A stretch of DNA of 64,000 nucleotides, from NCBI GenBank assembly GCA_024233215.1, contig JACKPW010000005.1:1-64000 (forward strand), given 5' to 3'. Position 1 is the stretch's first letter. The number at the start of each line of letters is the position of its first letter. The notes beneath the pieces are model-generated. The model searched no databases, was not told the DNA's origin, and was given only the letters and a program-made list of their open reading frames with translations. Below, in pieces: positions 34,879 to 43,140 of this stretch. This DNA is from Verrucomicrobiales bacterium. Its GTDB lineage: Bacteria > Verrucomicrobiota > Verrucomicrobiia > Limisphaerales > J093. A program made the translations under genes and the position numbers.

Positions 34879-36023
34879 TCGAGTGCACGAGAGGGCCGCT
34901 TTTCCACCCCGCCCGCCCGGGTCATCCCGGCCGGGAATCGGGTCGTGACCTGCGTTTGGCTCAAGGTCTGACCCTGGTGGAGGTGATTGGCACCCTCTCG
35001 GTCATTGCCATGCTCGGCGTGCTGGCCGGTCCCGCCATTCGCCAGCAGTTTCGGGAGGCGGAACAGCAGGCCGAGGGAAAGAGCATGGAGGCCATCGGTC
35101 AGGCGCTGCAAAAGAGCATCCTCGAACGCAAGACCCTGCCGGGGACCAACGACTGGGTGGACTCGATTGCGCTCGACCTCGACCGGCCTTTCGAGCAGTT
35201 GGTGCGCACGCGTAGCGGCTGTGCCCGTCGACTGCTCTATCACCCCGCCTGTGCCCTCAACCCCGGGGGGACTGGGCGCGCCCAGACCGCCGCCGGGTTT
35301 GCGAATGTTACGGCCGGAAGGGACCGAATCCTGGTGGTGTCCACGCTTCAGGGGGATTTCCCTGCCGGCATGAACCTTGGGACGGAGGCAATGTTCAACG
35401 CGCTCTGGGCCACCGGGCCACACCAGGTCCCGCAAGGGTGGCCCGCAGCCGCCTTGCCGGACCCTGACGATCTCCAGATTGTGCGGTTGGACCTCGGCAG
35501 CTTGTTGCACCGGGTGGTCATCAACAACCTCACCCGGAGCAACACCCCCGCCTCCGTCTCCGTGGCCGAAAACGGCACGATTCTGTCGATTCCGCGGGGG
35601 AGCCCGGCCCAGCCCTGGCAGCGGAGCTTCATCCACGGGACCGGCCTGAACCTGCACGGGCCGCAGGGGACCATTGCGAGCCGGGAACTCATCGAAGAGG
35701 ATCGCACCTTCTACTGTACGGATGCAGGGTGGGGCCTGCTGGCTCCGCCGGGCGGGTCGGGGTGGAGTTCCCAAGTCATGACGGCGGTTGCCGACTTTCT
35801 GAGCGCAGATTTTCCCGACGCGAAGAACGAACAGGTCCCTCGCGCGGCGATTGACGAGCTTTACCGGGCCATGTGGACCTACATGGATTGGGCCGAAGCC
35901 GGATTTCTGGAAGGCGGCCACAACAAGAGCCAGGCACCCGACATTTATGTGCTGCGCTCCACCGTGGCGCGGCTGAACCAGGGGACGCTGAACCTGATCG
36001 GCTCGGGTGGAGGGGGACCATGA
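34875..36023 (+). CDS. Prepilin-like protein C1 (first cassette)
   Basis: 382 aa. 'AQG-LTLVEVIGTLSVIAMLGVLAG' is a canonical cleavage/methylation site with Glu at +5. Core motifs: 'DRILVVSTLQGDFP', 'FNALWATGPHQVPQGW', 'DLQIVRLDLGSLLHRVVINN'. It lacks the 150-residue C-terminal domain present in C2. It overlaps B1 upstream and D1 downstream by four bases (ATGA), so the cassette is translationally coupled. Confidence 0.85.
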   Translation: MIECTRGPLFHPARPGHPGRESGRDLRLAQGLTLVEVIGTLSVIAMLGVLAGPAIRQQFREAEQQAEGKSMEAIGQALQKSILERKTLPGTNDWVDSIALDLDRPFEQLVRTRSGCARRLLYHPACALNPGGTGRAQTAAGFANVTAGRDRILVVSTLQGDFPAGMNLGTEAMFNALWATGPHQVPQGWPAAALPDPDDLQIVRLDLGSLLHRVVINNLTRSNTPASVSVAENGTILSIPRGSPAQPWQRSFIHGTGLNLHGPQGTIASRELIEEDRTFYCTDAGWGLLAPPGGSGWSSQVMTAVADFLSADFPDAKNEQVPRAAIDELYRAMWTYMDWAEAGFLEGGHNKSQAPDIYVLRSTVARLNQGTLNLIGSGGGGP

Positions 36024-37177
36024 AGACTGTGGCGCCGTCCATTGCCGCTCCGCACAAGGCGATCCGTCCGCAGGTGGAGGGACGCGGCAGAACACGGGGG
36101 GAGCGCGGTCTCGCGTTGCTTCTGGTGATTCTCCTGATGGTCGCGGTCACCATTCTGGGCGGGGCGGCTGCCTTGGTGTGGACCCGCCATTATGACGCGG
36201 TCGCGCGCGTGGAGGAAAAGGCCGCGCTGGCGCAGATCGACCGCGTGCTTCGGAGCGAGGTGATGGAAACCACCTTCATCCCGGCGGCAACGAACTTGTT
36301 GGCGGCGGTGGCGGCCGTGGCGGGTGAATCCGAGGGCCGGATGGCGAACAGCCGGAGAGGACTCGGCCGGGTGGTGCTGGAGGACCCGGGCCTGGGGTTG
36401 GGTCCCCTGAACCTGGATGGACTCCCCTACGGTCAGACCATGACGGGATCCGCCGCCCCCAGAAACCCCCGCCTATTGGTGCTTTCCTCGGCAGGAAGCT
36501 CTCTCCCGACCAATCTGGTGAGCGGCGTCGCGCTCACCACCAACCAGTTCAACAACCTCTGGAGCACCGCGCAGGGAGAGGTGCCGGCCGACTGGAACTG
36601 GAACGGAAACCCGGACGATCTCTGCATCCAGCGCGTTGATTTCGGAGATCTGTTCGTGGCTCTGACGCTCCGCTACTATGCGGACGAGCCCCAGCATTAC
36701 GGTCGATACACCCTGGACAGCCGGGAATCCACCACCAACCTGACCGCGCTTCTCCCTTACGTGTCCGGTCAGAATCCGGTGTTTTCCCCCTTTGTCATCC
36801 GGGGGACCTATCTCAGCCTCTACGGTACCAACGGCGTCCTGCAGTTCCGCGACATCATCCAGGACAATGCCACCATCTATACCTGTCGTGACGGCGTTTG
36901 GTACCGGGGTCTGGGACGCTCGGGCAGTCGCGTGGGACCGGCCATCCGTCACCCCACGCCCGAGGAGTTCGCCGATGCGCTGGCGGCCTTCCTCAGCCCC
37001 GAGGTTCCGCTGTGGCCGGACAACGGCGGCGCCACGAAGAGCGACATGGAGGCGGCCATCATGAACTTCCTCACCGTCGGTGCCACCGACAACCAGGGCA
37101 ACGCCATGAATGACGCCCAGGAAGCATTGATCGATGCCTGGGTGGAGTTCACCGGTGCCAATCCGAACAAGCCCTGA
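36020..37177 (+). CDS. Prepilin-like protein D1, GspK-like N-terminus (first cassette)
   Basis: 385 aa from ATG 36020. 'GERG-LALLLVILLMVAVTILGGAA' has the Gly-1 and helix of a prepilin but Leu in place of Glu at +5, as in the GspK minor pseudopilin that caps the type II secretion pseudopilus. Core motifs: 'PRLLVLSSAGSSLP', 'FNNLWSTAQGEVPADWNWNG', 'DLCIQRVDFGDLFVALTL'. It ends 'FTGANPNKP', identical to the remnant copy at 43.0 kb, and the matching sequence continues past the stop. Beyond the N-terminus the protein is not recognisably GspK. Confidence 0.85.
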   Translation: MKTVAPSIAAPHKAIRPQVEGRGRTRGERGLALLLVILLMVAVTILGGAAALVWTRHYDAVARVEEKAALAQIDRVLRSEVMETTFIPAATNLLAAVAAVAGESEGRMANSRRGLGRVVLEDPGLGLGPLNLDGLPYGQTMTGSAAPRNPRLLVLSSAGSSLPTNLVSGVALTTNQFNNLWSTAQGEVPADWNWNGNPDDLCIQRVDFGDLFVALTLRYYADEPQHYGRYTLDSRESTTNLTALLPYVSGQNPVFSPFVIRGTYLSLYGTNGVLQFRDIIQDNATIYTCRDGVWYRGLGRSGSRVGPAIRHPTPEEFADALAAFLSPEVPLWPDNGGATKSDMEAAIMNFLTVGATDNQGNAMNDAQEALIDAWVEFTGANPNKP

Positions 37178-37219
37178 CCCCCCGTAGCCGCCGACGTCAG
37201 TCGGCGCAAATCTCCGGCC
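37148..37219 (+). repeat. 72-bp direct repeat, copy 1 (end of D1 and downstream REP)
   Basis: The last 29 bases or so of D1, its stop codon and about 40 following bases match 42986-43057 with one difference in 72. The two copies bracket the entire second cassette plus the remnant D gene, pointing to duplication or recombination between them. Confidence 0.8.
37184..37206 (+). repeat. GTAG-headed REP-like hairpin, family 1
   Basis: GTAGC followed by CGCCGAC-GTCA-GTCGGCG, a perfect seven-bp stem with a four-base loop. Further copies are at 43022-43044 and 49325-49347. Confidence 0.7.
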
Positions 37220-37477
37220 TCTGGCGCACCCGCCATTCTCTCCTCCGGGCCCCCTCCGTCGAACAGATGTTCGAGGCTGGATCGCGGCCCCTCGCAGGCG
37301 GGGTCCGTTTCTACTACAAGACAACAAATTGTCACCATGTCTTTCTTGCGCGCCTAACCGCGTATGCGGGAATAATGGGCCTCAGCGAGACTGGTTATGC
37401 CACATTCAGCCTGATGGGTTCCTTCAGGCGCAATCCGGTCCTGAGACATGCGACACGCTTCTGTCAACCTGTCTGTC
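37207..37477. other. Intergenic region between the two prepilin cassettes
   Basis: About 270 bases. Features seen are an inverted repeat GACAA-CAAA-TTGTC at 37320-37333 that could be an operator, and ACTGGTTATGCC near 37390, resembling a block upstream of A1. This region presumably holds a promoter for the second cassette. No gene seen. Confidence 0.4.
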
Positions 37478-38644
37478 ATGGTCAACGTAAGAGGGCCATC
37501 GTTAGAAGGTGTATATAAATGCCCCAATGCTGCGGGTGGAGGAGGGCGGGGCGGCAGCACGCTCATCGAGTTGATTGGCGTGCTTGCGATTCTCACGATG
37601 TTGATGGTTCCCACGGCTGGCCTGCTGATTCGGCGGGCGGTTGAGTTGCGCCAGCGGGAGGAGGCGCGGCAGATGGAGCGTATCGGGGACGCGTTCCGCC
37701 GGGCGGTCGCTGCGGACCGGCAGGCCCCAGCGACGAACGTCGCGGCATGGGTTCCGTTTGTGGCCAGCCATCTGGGCAGCGGGGATGATCTCTCGGGGAC
37801 CAACCGCGGCGGTGGCGCGCGCATCCTGGTCTATGACCCCCGGTTGAACCTGGCGAACCTGAATCTGGGTGAGGTCGAACCGGCGGAGCTTCCAGCGGGG
37901 TTGGTTTTCCAACAGGGCCCGAACGGGGTGGCGACCGTCACCCATCCCCGGTTGGTGGTCGTCTCCTGTCTCCAAGCGGGCTGGCCAACCGCGGCGCTCA
38001 ACACCGAGGCTGGATTCGACAGCCTGTGGAACCGCGAGGCCCATCAGTTGCCGGAGACGTGGCCGGCAGGTTGGCCGCGCGATCCCGAGGACCTGTTCAT
38101 CGAGCGGGTCGACCTCGCCGACCTGTTTCACCAGGTGACGCTGAACAACGTCGACGGTTATACGGCCGCCCCTTACGCCCTCCTGAACCGGGGCCTCAGC
38201 GGGAACGCGGAAACCAACTCGATTCCCGTGGGCGCTTCACCGATCTCCACCCACCTCCTCCACAGCACGCCAATCCGCCTGGACTATGCCGGCGGCACCC
38301 TCTCCCAGGCGCTGGTCCTGATCACCGAACCAGCCAGCTATACGTTTGAAGGAGGGCGCTGGAACCGGCGCGCCATCAGCGGTGTCAGCGGTGCCTGCGG
38401 TGAGCTCGGACAGCAGGTCGAGCGGTTCCTCAGCCGGAGCGACTGGGGCGTGACCGATCTCGGCACGAATCCCTCCACCGTGGTGCTGGGGATGTTTGAT
38501 CTGCTCAAGGGCGGCACCGACTGGGCCGCCTCCGGCTTTGGCGCGAGTGGCGGGGATTCCCAGTGGCAGGCTCCGGCCGCCCGCTTCCTCTATGATGCAG
38601 CCCCGCAGTTGATGCTCAGTTCCTGGGATCTGATCGATGAATAA
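37478..38644 (+). CDS. Prepilin-like protein A2 (second cassette)
   Basis: 388 aa from ATG 37478, chosen because MVNV matches A1; an ATG at 37448 is ten codons upstream. 'RGG-STLIELIGVLAILTMLM' is the prepilin site with Glu+5. The core is closely parallel to A1: 'RILVYDPRLNLANL', 'LWNREAHQLPETWPAGWP', 'LFIERVDLADLFHQVTLNNVDGY', and 'SYTFEGGRWNRRA'. A1 and A2 can be aligned end to end by eye. B2 starts within the last eight bases. Confidence 0.85.
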   Translation: MVNVRGPSLEGVYKCPNAAGGGGRGGSTLIELIGVLAILTMLMVPTAGLLIRRAVELRQREEARQMERIGDAFRRAVAADRQAPATNVAAWVPFVASHLGSGDDLSGTNRGGGARILVYDPRLNLANLNLGEVEPAELPAGLVFQQGPNGVATVTHPRLVVVSCLQAGWPTAALNTEAGFDSLWNREAHQLPETWPAGWPRDPEDLFIERVDLADLFHQVTLNNVDGYTAAPYALLNRGLSGNAETNSIPVGASPISTHLLHSTPIRLDYAGGTLSQALVLITEPASYTFEGGRWNRRAISGVSGACGELGQQVERFLSRSDWGVTDLGTNPSTVVLGMFDLLKGGTDWAASGFGASGGDSQWQAPAARFLYDAAPQLMLSSWDLIDE

Positions 38645-39929
38645 CCCCATCCTTACCGCCTCGCAGTCCGGAGACCTCCGCCCTCCGCCGGGTGGATTGT
38701 GGGGGCGACCGGCCCTGGACGCCCGGGAACGTTCGCATGATCGCGGGGTCCGGGCCTGGACCTTGGTGGAGCTGATCGGCGTGCTAGCGATCATCGCGAT
38801 GCTGGTGGTGGTGGGAGCCGCGGCAGGTCTGGCCTACTGCGATCAACTGGTGCGCGACCGCGAGCGGTTGACGCTGCAGGAAATGGCGGACGCCCTCCGG
38901 CGGTCGGTGGTGCGGGACCTGCGCATTCCGGATCAAACCGGCTATGCCGCCCAAATTGCGGCCTTCAGCGGACAGCCCGTGGATCAGATCCAGGCCAACG
39001 GCCAGGGCAACCCGCGCCTGCTGCTCATCGATCCGGGTATCACCAACACGGGCTTCAGCCTCCCCTTCGATCAGGCCGCAGGCGGCCTTTCTGGCGCCGG
39101 TACCCACAGTCCGGGCAACGTCCGAATGCTGCTGGTCTCCTCGCTGGGCGCCCCGCTGCCGGTCTCCCTCGGAACCCCGCCCGGAGGCATGCCCGCCGGC
39201 AACCTCTTCTCCAATTGCTGGGCCACATCGGCCGGCCAGATTCCCGCCGGGCTCGACTGGCACGGGGATCCCGCGGACCTCTTCCTCCAGCGGATTCACT
39301 TCCAGGATCTGTTCCATCCGGTCGTGATGAACCATGCCGAGATTGCCGGGACCCACACCAACGGGCAGGTGCGCCTGCCTGGGATGAACAGTTTCGCGGC
39401 GCCCCCGGGAGCCCCATTCCCGGCCGCCCGCTGGTATCTCCACGGCACCACCATCGTGCTCTCAAACGCCGTGGATGCCACCGCCTTCTCGGAAATCGTG
39501 CAGGAGGGGCTGACCTTCACCTACGAAAAGGGCCGCTGGCTCCGGGGTACCGAAAGCCTCGTCACCGGCTCCAGCCTGCGCTCGCCCATCACCGGCGCGG
39601 ACTTTGAGGAGGCTCTCGGCGAATTCCTGGCCTCCGCAGACAGCAGCACCGGCGCCGGCACGGACGAAGGCGAGGAAACCACCGGCGGCCGGCGCGGCTC
39701 TCGGCGAGGCCGAGATCACGGTGGGGGCCAGGGTGAAGGCGAGGAAACACCCGCCGGCCCTGGCAGCTTGGAGGCCGCCCAGGCGGTGGCCGACGCCATG
39801 GCCAATTACATTACCCTCGGCGCCATGGGACCTTCTCAAAGTGAAAACATGGCCGCCGCCTTGGATGACCTTTCACATGCTCTTCTCGATTACACTGGAC
39901 TCCCGTCCGAACTCCTGGCAAAACCATGA
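38637..39929 (+). CDS. Prepilin-like protein B2 (second cassette)
   Basis: 430 aa. 'VRA-WTLVELIGVLAIIAMLVVVG' carries Ala at -1 and Glu at +5, as in B1. Core: 'RMLLVSSLGAPLP', 'FSNCWATSAGQIPAGLDW', 'DLFLQRIHFQDLFHPVVMNH'. The linker that is Lys/Asp-rich in B1 is here Gly/Arg- and Glu-rich (GGRRGSRRGRDHGGG), so the linker diverges while flanks are conserved. Overlaps A2 by eight and C2 by four bases. Confidence 0.85.
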   Translation: MNNPILTASQSGDLRPPPGGLWGRPALDARERSHDRGVRAWTLVELIGVLAIIAMLVVVGAAAGLAYCDQLVRDRERLTLQEMADALRRSVVRDLRIPDQTGYAAQIAAFSGQPVDQIQANGQGNPRLLLIDPGITNTGFSLPFDQAAGGLSGAGTHSPGNVRMLLVSSLGAPLPVSLGTPPGGMPAGNLFSNCWATSAGQIPAGLDWHGDPADLFLQRIHFQDLFHPVVMNHAEIAGTHTNGQVRLPGMNSFAAPPGAPFPAARWYLHGTTIVLSNAVDATAFSEIVQEGLTFTYEKGRWLRGTESLVTGSSLRSPITGADFEEALGEFLASADSSTGAGTDEGEETTGGRRGSRRGRDHGGGQGEGEETPAGPGSLEAAQAVADAMANYITLGAMGPSQSENMAAALDDLSHALLDYTGLPSELLAKP

Positions 39930-41533
39930 ATGTCCACGACATACCCCCGGCAAAAAGCCCCCGCCGCCACTCGAAGCGGACGCGGGACCCATCCCGCCCC
40001 TTCTCCCGCCTGATCGCGGGAAGCACCGTCGTTGAGGCCATCGGGGTACTCTCCATCCTGACCATTGTGGGATCGGTGATGGGGCCGGCGGTCCACCAGC
40101 AGGTCCGGGACGCCGAACGGAAGTCCGAGGCGAAAACCGCCGCCACGATCATCCGCGCTGTCGAGAAGGTCGTGCTGGAACGTAAGATCCTCCCCGGCAC
40201 CGGCGACTGGGTCGACCTGGTCGCCCCCGAGGTGGACCAACCGGTGCAGCGAATTGCCAACAGTCGAAGCGGATGTCAGCGAATGTTGGTCTATCACCCC
40301 GCATGCGCCATCCAACCCGGCGAATTCGGCAAGACCCAGACGGCCTCCGGGTTCACGGGCATTTCGCGCGGGGTGGACCGGTTGATGGTGGTGTCCACGC
40401 TGCGGGACGACTTTCCCGGAGGTTTGAACCTGAAATCGGCGGAAGCCTTCGAGGCCCTCTGGAACACCGAACCGCATCAGCGGCCGACCGGCTGGTCCGA
40501 GGAGGACCTTCCCGATCCCGACGACCTGCAGATCGCCCGGCTGGACCTCGGGCGTCTGATCCACCGCGTGGTGGTCAACAACATGAGCGCCGGCGACGAC
40601 AACCCCGCCAAGATCTCGCTTGAGGACAACGGCACGGTGCTCTCGATTACCCGGGGAAGCTCCACCCGCTCGTGGGAACGGGGCTTTGTCCACGGCACCG
40701 GCGTCAACCTTCACGGCCCCAACGATTCCGTGATGGGCCGGGAGCTGATCAACAATGATCGCACCCTCTATTACGGGGATGCGGGTTGGGGCGGCCCCGC
40801 CCTGCCCGGGCCCCCGGCTTGGGGACTTGGCCTGGCCAATGTCGTGCAGGATTTCCTCGATGCCGAGTTTCCGTGCGTGGAGGAGGACGACTGGCAGCAG
40901 GCCGCGGTCGATGAACTCTATCGAGAGCTTTGGGCCTACGTCGACTGGGCCGAAACCGGCTTTGTGCAGGGCGAGGGCGGCACTGTGGCTCCCGCCGCGC
41001 GGCTGACACAGGCCACTCTCGACCGCTTGAACGAAGGTACCCTCATGCTGATCTGCCCCGATGTGACGGAATTCGTGACGGTGGAATTCTCGCTTCTCTC
41101 CAGTGAGGCAGGCTATCTGAACGAAGCCACCCTCTTCGTCAACGGGGTGAGTTACGACTTCGGAAACAGCGACATGGGAGCAGGCTTCTCCTTTGAGGTG
41201 GACATCGAGGTTAATCCATTTGCCGCCAACCGGTTTGATCTCGTCATCAACACCTGGAAGCGGGTGGGTGACTGGATCGAAGGACTCGACACCCGGGATG
41301 GCCAGGGCTTTGAGCTGATCGGCGCGAACGATTCGTTCGCAGGGCGCTCCGACAGCCTTGCCAAGATCAAGGATCTCAGTTCCGGTGGCCAGCTTCACAT
41401 GGTCGTCGGATACGAGGACCTGATCATGACGGGGGACAGACCGGATTATGACTACAATGATTTCCTCTTCGAGTTCCGGGCGGATCAACCGTTCGACTTC
41501 TCCTTCGGTTACGAGTTGTACGGTGGGTATTGA
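39926..41533 (+). CDS. Prepilin-like protein C2 with extra C-terminal DUF4114-like domain (second cassette)
   Basis: 535 aa, about 150 longer than C1. 'IAG-STVVEAIGVLSILTIVGSVMG' is the prepilin site with Glu+5. Residues up to about 375 align with C1 ('DRLMVVSTLRDDFP', 'DLQIARLDLGRLIHRVVVNN', 'YVDWAETGF'). The extra domain (about 380-535) includes 'VEFSLLSSEAGYLNEATLFV' and ends with 'YEDLIMTGDRPDYDYNDFLFEFR'. The spaced acidic D-Y-D-Y-N-D pattern recalls calcium-binding DUF4114-type domains of surface proteins. This suggests a ligand-binding or adhesive tip variant. Confidence 0.83.
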   Translation: MNVHDIPPAKSPRRHSKRTRDPSRPFSRLIAGSTVVEAIGVLSILTIVGSVMGPAVHQQVRDAERKSEAKTAATIIRAVEKVVLERKILPGTGDWVDLVAPEVDQPVQRIANSRSGCQRMLVYHPACAIQPGEFGKTQTASGFTGISRGVDRLMVVSTLRDDFPGGLNLKSAEAFEALWNTEPHQRPTGWSEEDLPDPDDLQIARLDLGRLIHRVVVNNMSAGDDNPAKISLEDNGTVLSITRGSSTRSWERGFVHGTGVNLHGPNDSVMGRELINNDRTLYYGDAGWGGPALPGPPAWGLGLANVVQDFLDAEFPCVEEDDWQQAAVDELYRELWAYVDWAETGFVQGEGGTVAPAARLTQATLDRLNEGTLMLICPDVTEFVTVEFSLLSSEAGYLNEATLFVNGVSYDFGNSDMGAGFSFEVDIEVNPFAANRFDLVINTWKRVGDWIEGLDTRDGQGFELIGANDSFAGRSDSLAKIKDLSSGGQLHMVVGYEDLIMTGDRPDYDYNDFLFEFRADQPFDFSFGYELYGGY

Positions 41534-41546
41534 GAAACGATCCAGC

Positions 41547-42647
41547 ATGAGAGCGAGACCTCAAGTTACGCGGATCAAACGGGGCGGCATGACACTGCTG
41601 GCCGTGCTGATCCTCGTCATCGTGACCTCGATTCTGGCGGGTTCGGCTGCCCTGGCCTGGGTTCGTTACTACGATCTGACAGCCCGGCAGAACGAGAAGG
41701 CGGCCCTGGCCGACATTGAGCGGGCGATCCGCGCAGGGATTGTGGCCCACGCCGCCATTCCGGGGCCGAGCGATCTCCTGGCGGCGGTGGCTGGGGTGAC
41801 CGAGTGGTCGCTGGCGGCGATGCGGACCAACGAACGGGGCAATCCGCGGGTGGTTCTGGCCGATCCCCAGTTCGGTTTGGGCACGCCGTACCTGCAGGGA
41901 TTGCCATACGTGCAAACCGTCAGAGGCTCAGCCGACGTTCAGAGCCCTCGGCTCCTGTTGCTTTCGTCGGCAGGCAGCGCCCTCCCCGCCAGCATCTTCA
42001 GTGGGGCGACTCTCACCGAGACCCAGTTCGACAATCTGTGGAATACCGTGCAGGGGGAAACGCCGGCGGACTGGAACTGGAAAGGCAATGCTCAGGACTT
42101 GTGCATCCAACGGGTCCATCTTCGCAACTTGTTCGTGCGGTTGACCCTGCAATACTATGCCGACCAGTCTCAGCATTATGGGAGGTATACGCTCGACCGG
42201 TCGGAGAGCTCCACCAATGCGCCGGTGGAGATACCCGAAAGGGATGAAGCCTTTACCGCCTACGTCGTCCGCGGCAGTTATCTGGGGCTTTACGGCACCG
42301 ACGGCAATCTGCAGTTCCGTGACATCCTGCAGGACGGGGAGGTGGTCTATACCTGTCGCGATGGCATCTGGTATCGCGGCACCGGCTATTTCGGCACCCG
42401 CGTGGGGCCCACGGTGCGTCATCCCTCGCCGGAAGAGTTCGTGGACGCGCTGATGGCGTTCATGGATCCGCAGGTTCCGGTGCGGCCGGAGAACATTCTG
42501 ACCTCGAAGGAAGATCTCCTGGCGGCAATCATCAACTATCTTTCCGTCGGGGCGTATGACAATCAAAGCTTCGCGTTCGGCGAGGCCCGACAGGCGCTGA
42601 TCGACGCGTTGGCGAACTTCACCGGATCCAGCACCGAGAACCCTTGA
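41547..42647 (+). CDS. Prepilin-like protein D2, GspK-like N-terminus (second cassette)
   Basis: 366 aa from ATG 41547, 13 bases after C2. 'KRGG-MTLLAVLILVIVTSILAGSA' has Ala at +5 instead of Glu, like D1 and GspK. Core: 'PRLLLLSSAGSALP', 'FDNLWNTVQGETPADWNWKG', 'DLCIQRVHLRNLFVRLTLQYYAD'. The C-terminal part ('DILQDGEVVYTCRDGIWYRG') is repeated in the following remnant gene. It ends differently from D1 (TGSSTENP). Confidence 0.85.
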   Translation: MRARPQVTRIKRGGMTLLAVLILVIVTSILAGSAALAWVRYYDLTARQNEKAALADIERAIRAGIVAHAAIPGPSDLLAAVAGVTEWSLAAMRTNERGNPRVVLADPQFGLGTPYLQGLPYVQTVRGSADVQSPRLLLLSSAGSALPASIFSGATLTETQFDNLWNTVQGETPADWNWKGNAQDLCIQRVHLRNLFVRLTLQYYADQSQHYGRYTLDRSESSTNAPVEIPERDEAFTAYVVRGSYLGLYGTDGNLQFRDILQDGEVVYTCRDGIWYRGTGYFGTRVGPTVRHPSPEEFVDALMAFMDPQVPVRPENILTSKEDLLAAIINYLSVGAYDNQSFAFGEARQALIDALANFTGSSTENP

Positions 42648-43015
42648 GCCACTCGCGGGAACCCGGTCATTCCACGGCCGGGGGGAGCGACATCCTGCAG
42701 GACAGCGACGCTGTCTACACCTGTCGGAATGGTATCTGGTATCGTGGGACGGGTTACTTCGGCAGCCGGGTCGGTCCGACCGTGCGTCACCCCACCCCGG
42801 AGGAGTTTGTGGATGCCCTCATGTCGTTCATGAACCCGCAGGTTCCGGTGTGGTCCGAGAACCTCGAATCGTCCAAGCAGGAACTCCTCGCTGCGATCGT
42901 CAACTTTCTCTCCGTCGGCGCCTATGACAATCAGAGCGGGGCCATGAGCGAGGCTCAGCAGGACATGATCGACGCCTGGGTCGACTTCACCGGTGCCAAT
43001 CCGAACAAGCCCTGA
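42644..43015 (+). pseudogene. Truncated D-type prepilin gene (remnant of a further cassette)
   Basis: A 123-codon frame opened by TTG within the end of D2. From about codon 16 ('DILQDSDAVYTCRNGIWYRG') it aligns with the last third of D1 and D2 and ends in 'FTGANPNKP', exactly as D1. It lacks the prepilin site, the helix and two thirds of the body, so it cannot be assembled as a pilin. The 3' end and following bases match those of D1 better than D2. It is best read as the tail of a lost tandem copy. If translated, it would be a soluble fragment coupled to D2. Confidence 0.85.
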
Positions 43016-43057
43016 CCCCCCGTAGCCGCCGGCGTCAGTCGGCGCAAATCTCCGGCC
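42986..43057 (+). repeat. 72-bp direct repeat, copy 2
   Basis: Matches 37148-37219 with one difference; covers the end of the D remnant, its stop and the REP-like hairpin behind it. Confidence 0.8.
43022..43044 (+). repeat. GTAG-headed REP-like hairpin, family 1
   Basis: Same element as at 37184, with A changed to G in one arm (GGCGTCAGTCGGC core). Confidence 0.65.
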
Positions 43058-43140
43058 CGGGACCGGATCCACCATCGCCCCGGTCGTTCGCCCAAATCGT
43101 TCGGTTGGCGACGCCCGGCGCTTCGGTTAGTCTGGTCCCC

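Noticed and set aside
37148..43057. The repeated cassettes as an assembly duplication artefact
   Set aside because: The two cassettes differ throughout in sequence, gene length and linkers, so they are real diverged copies; only the 72-bp ends are near-identical.
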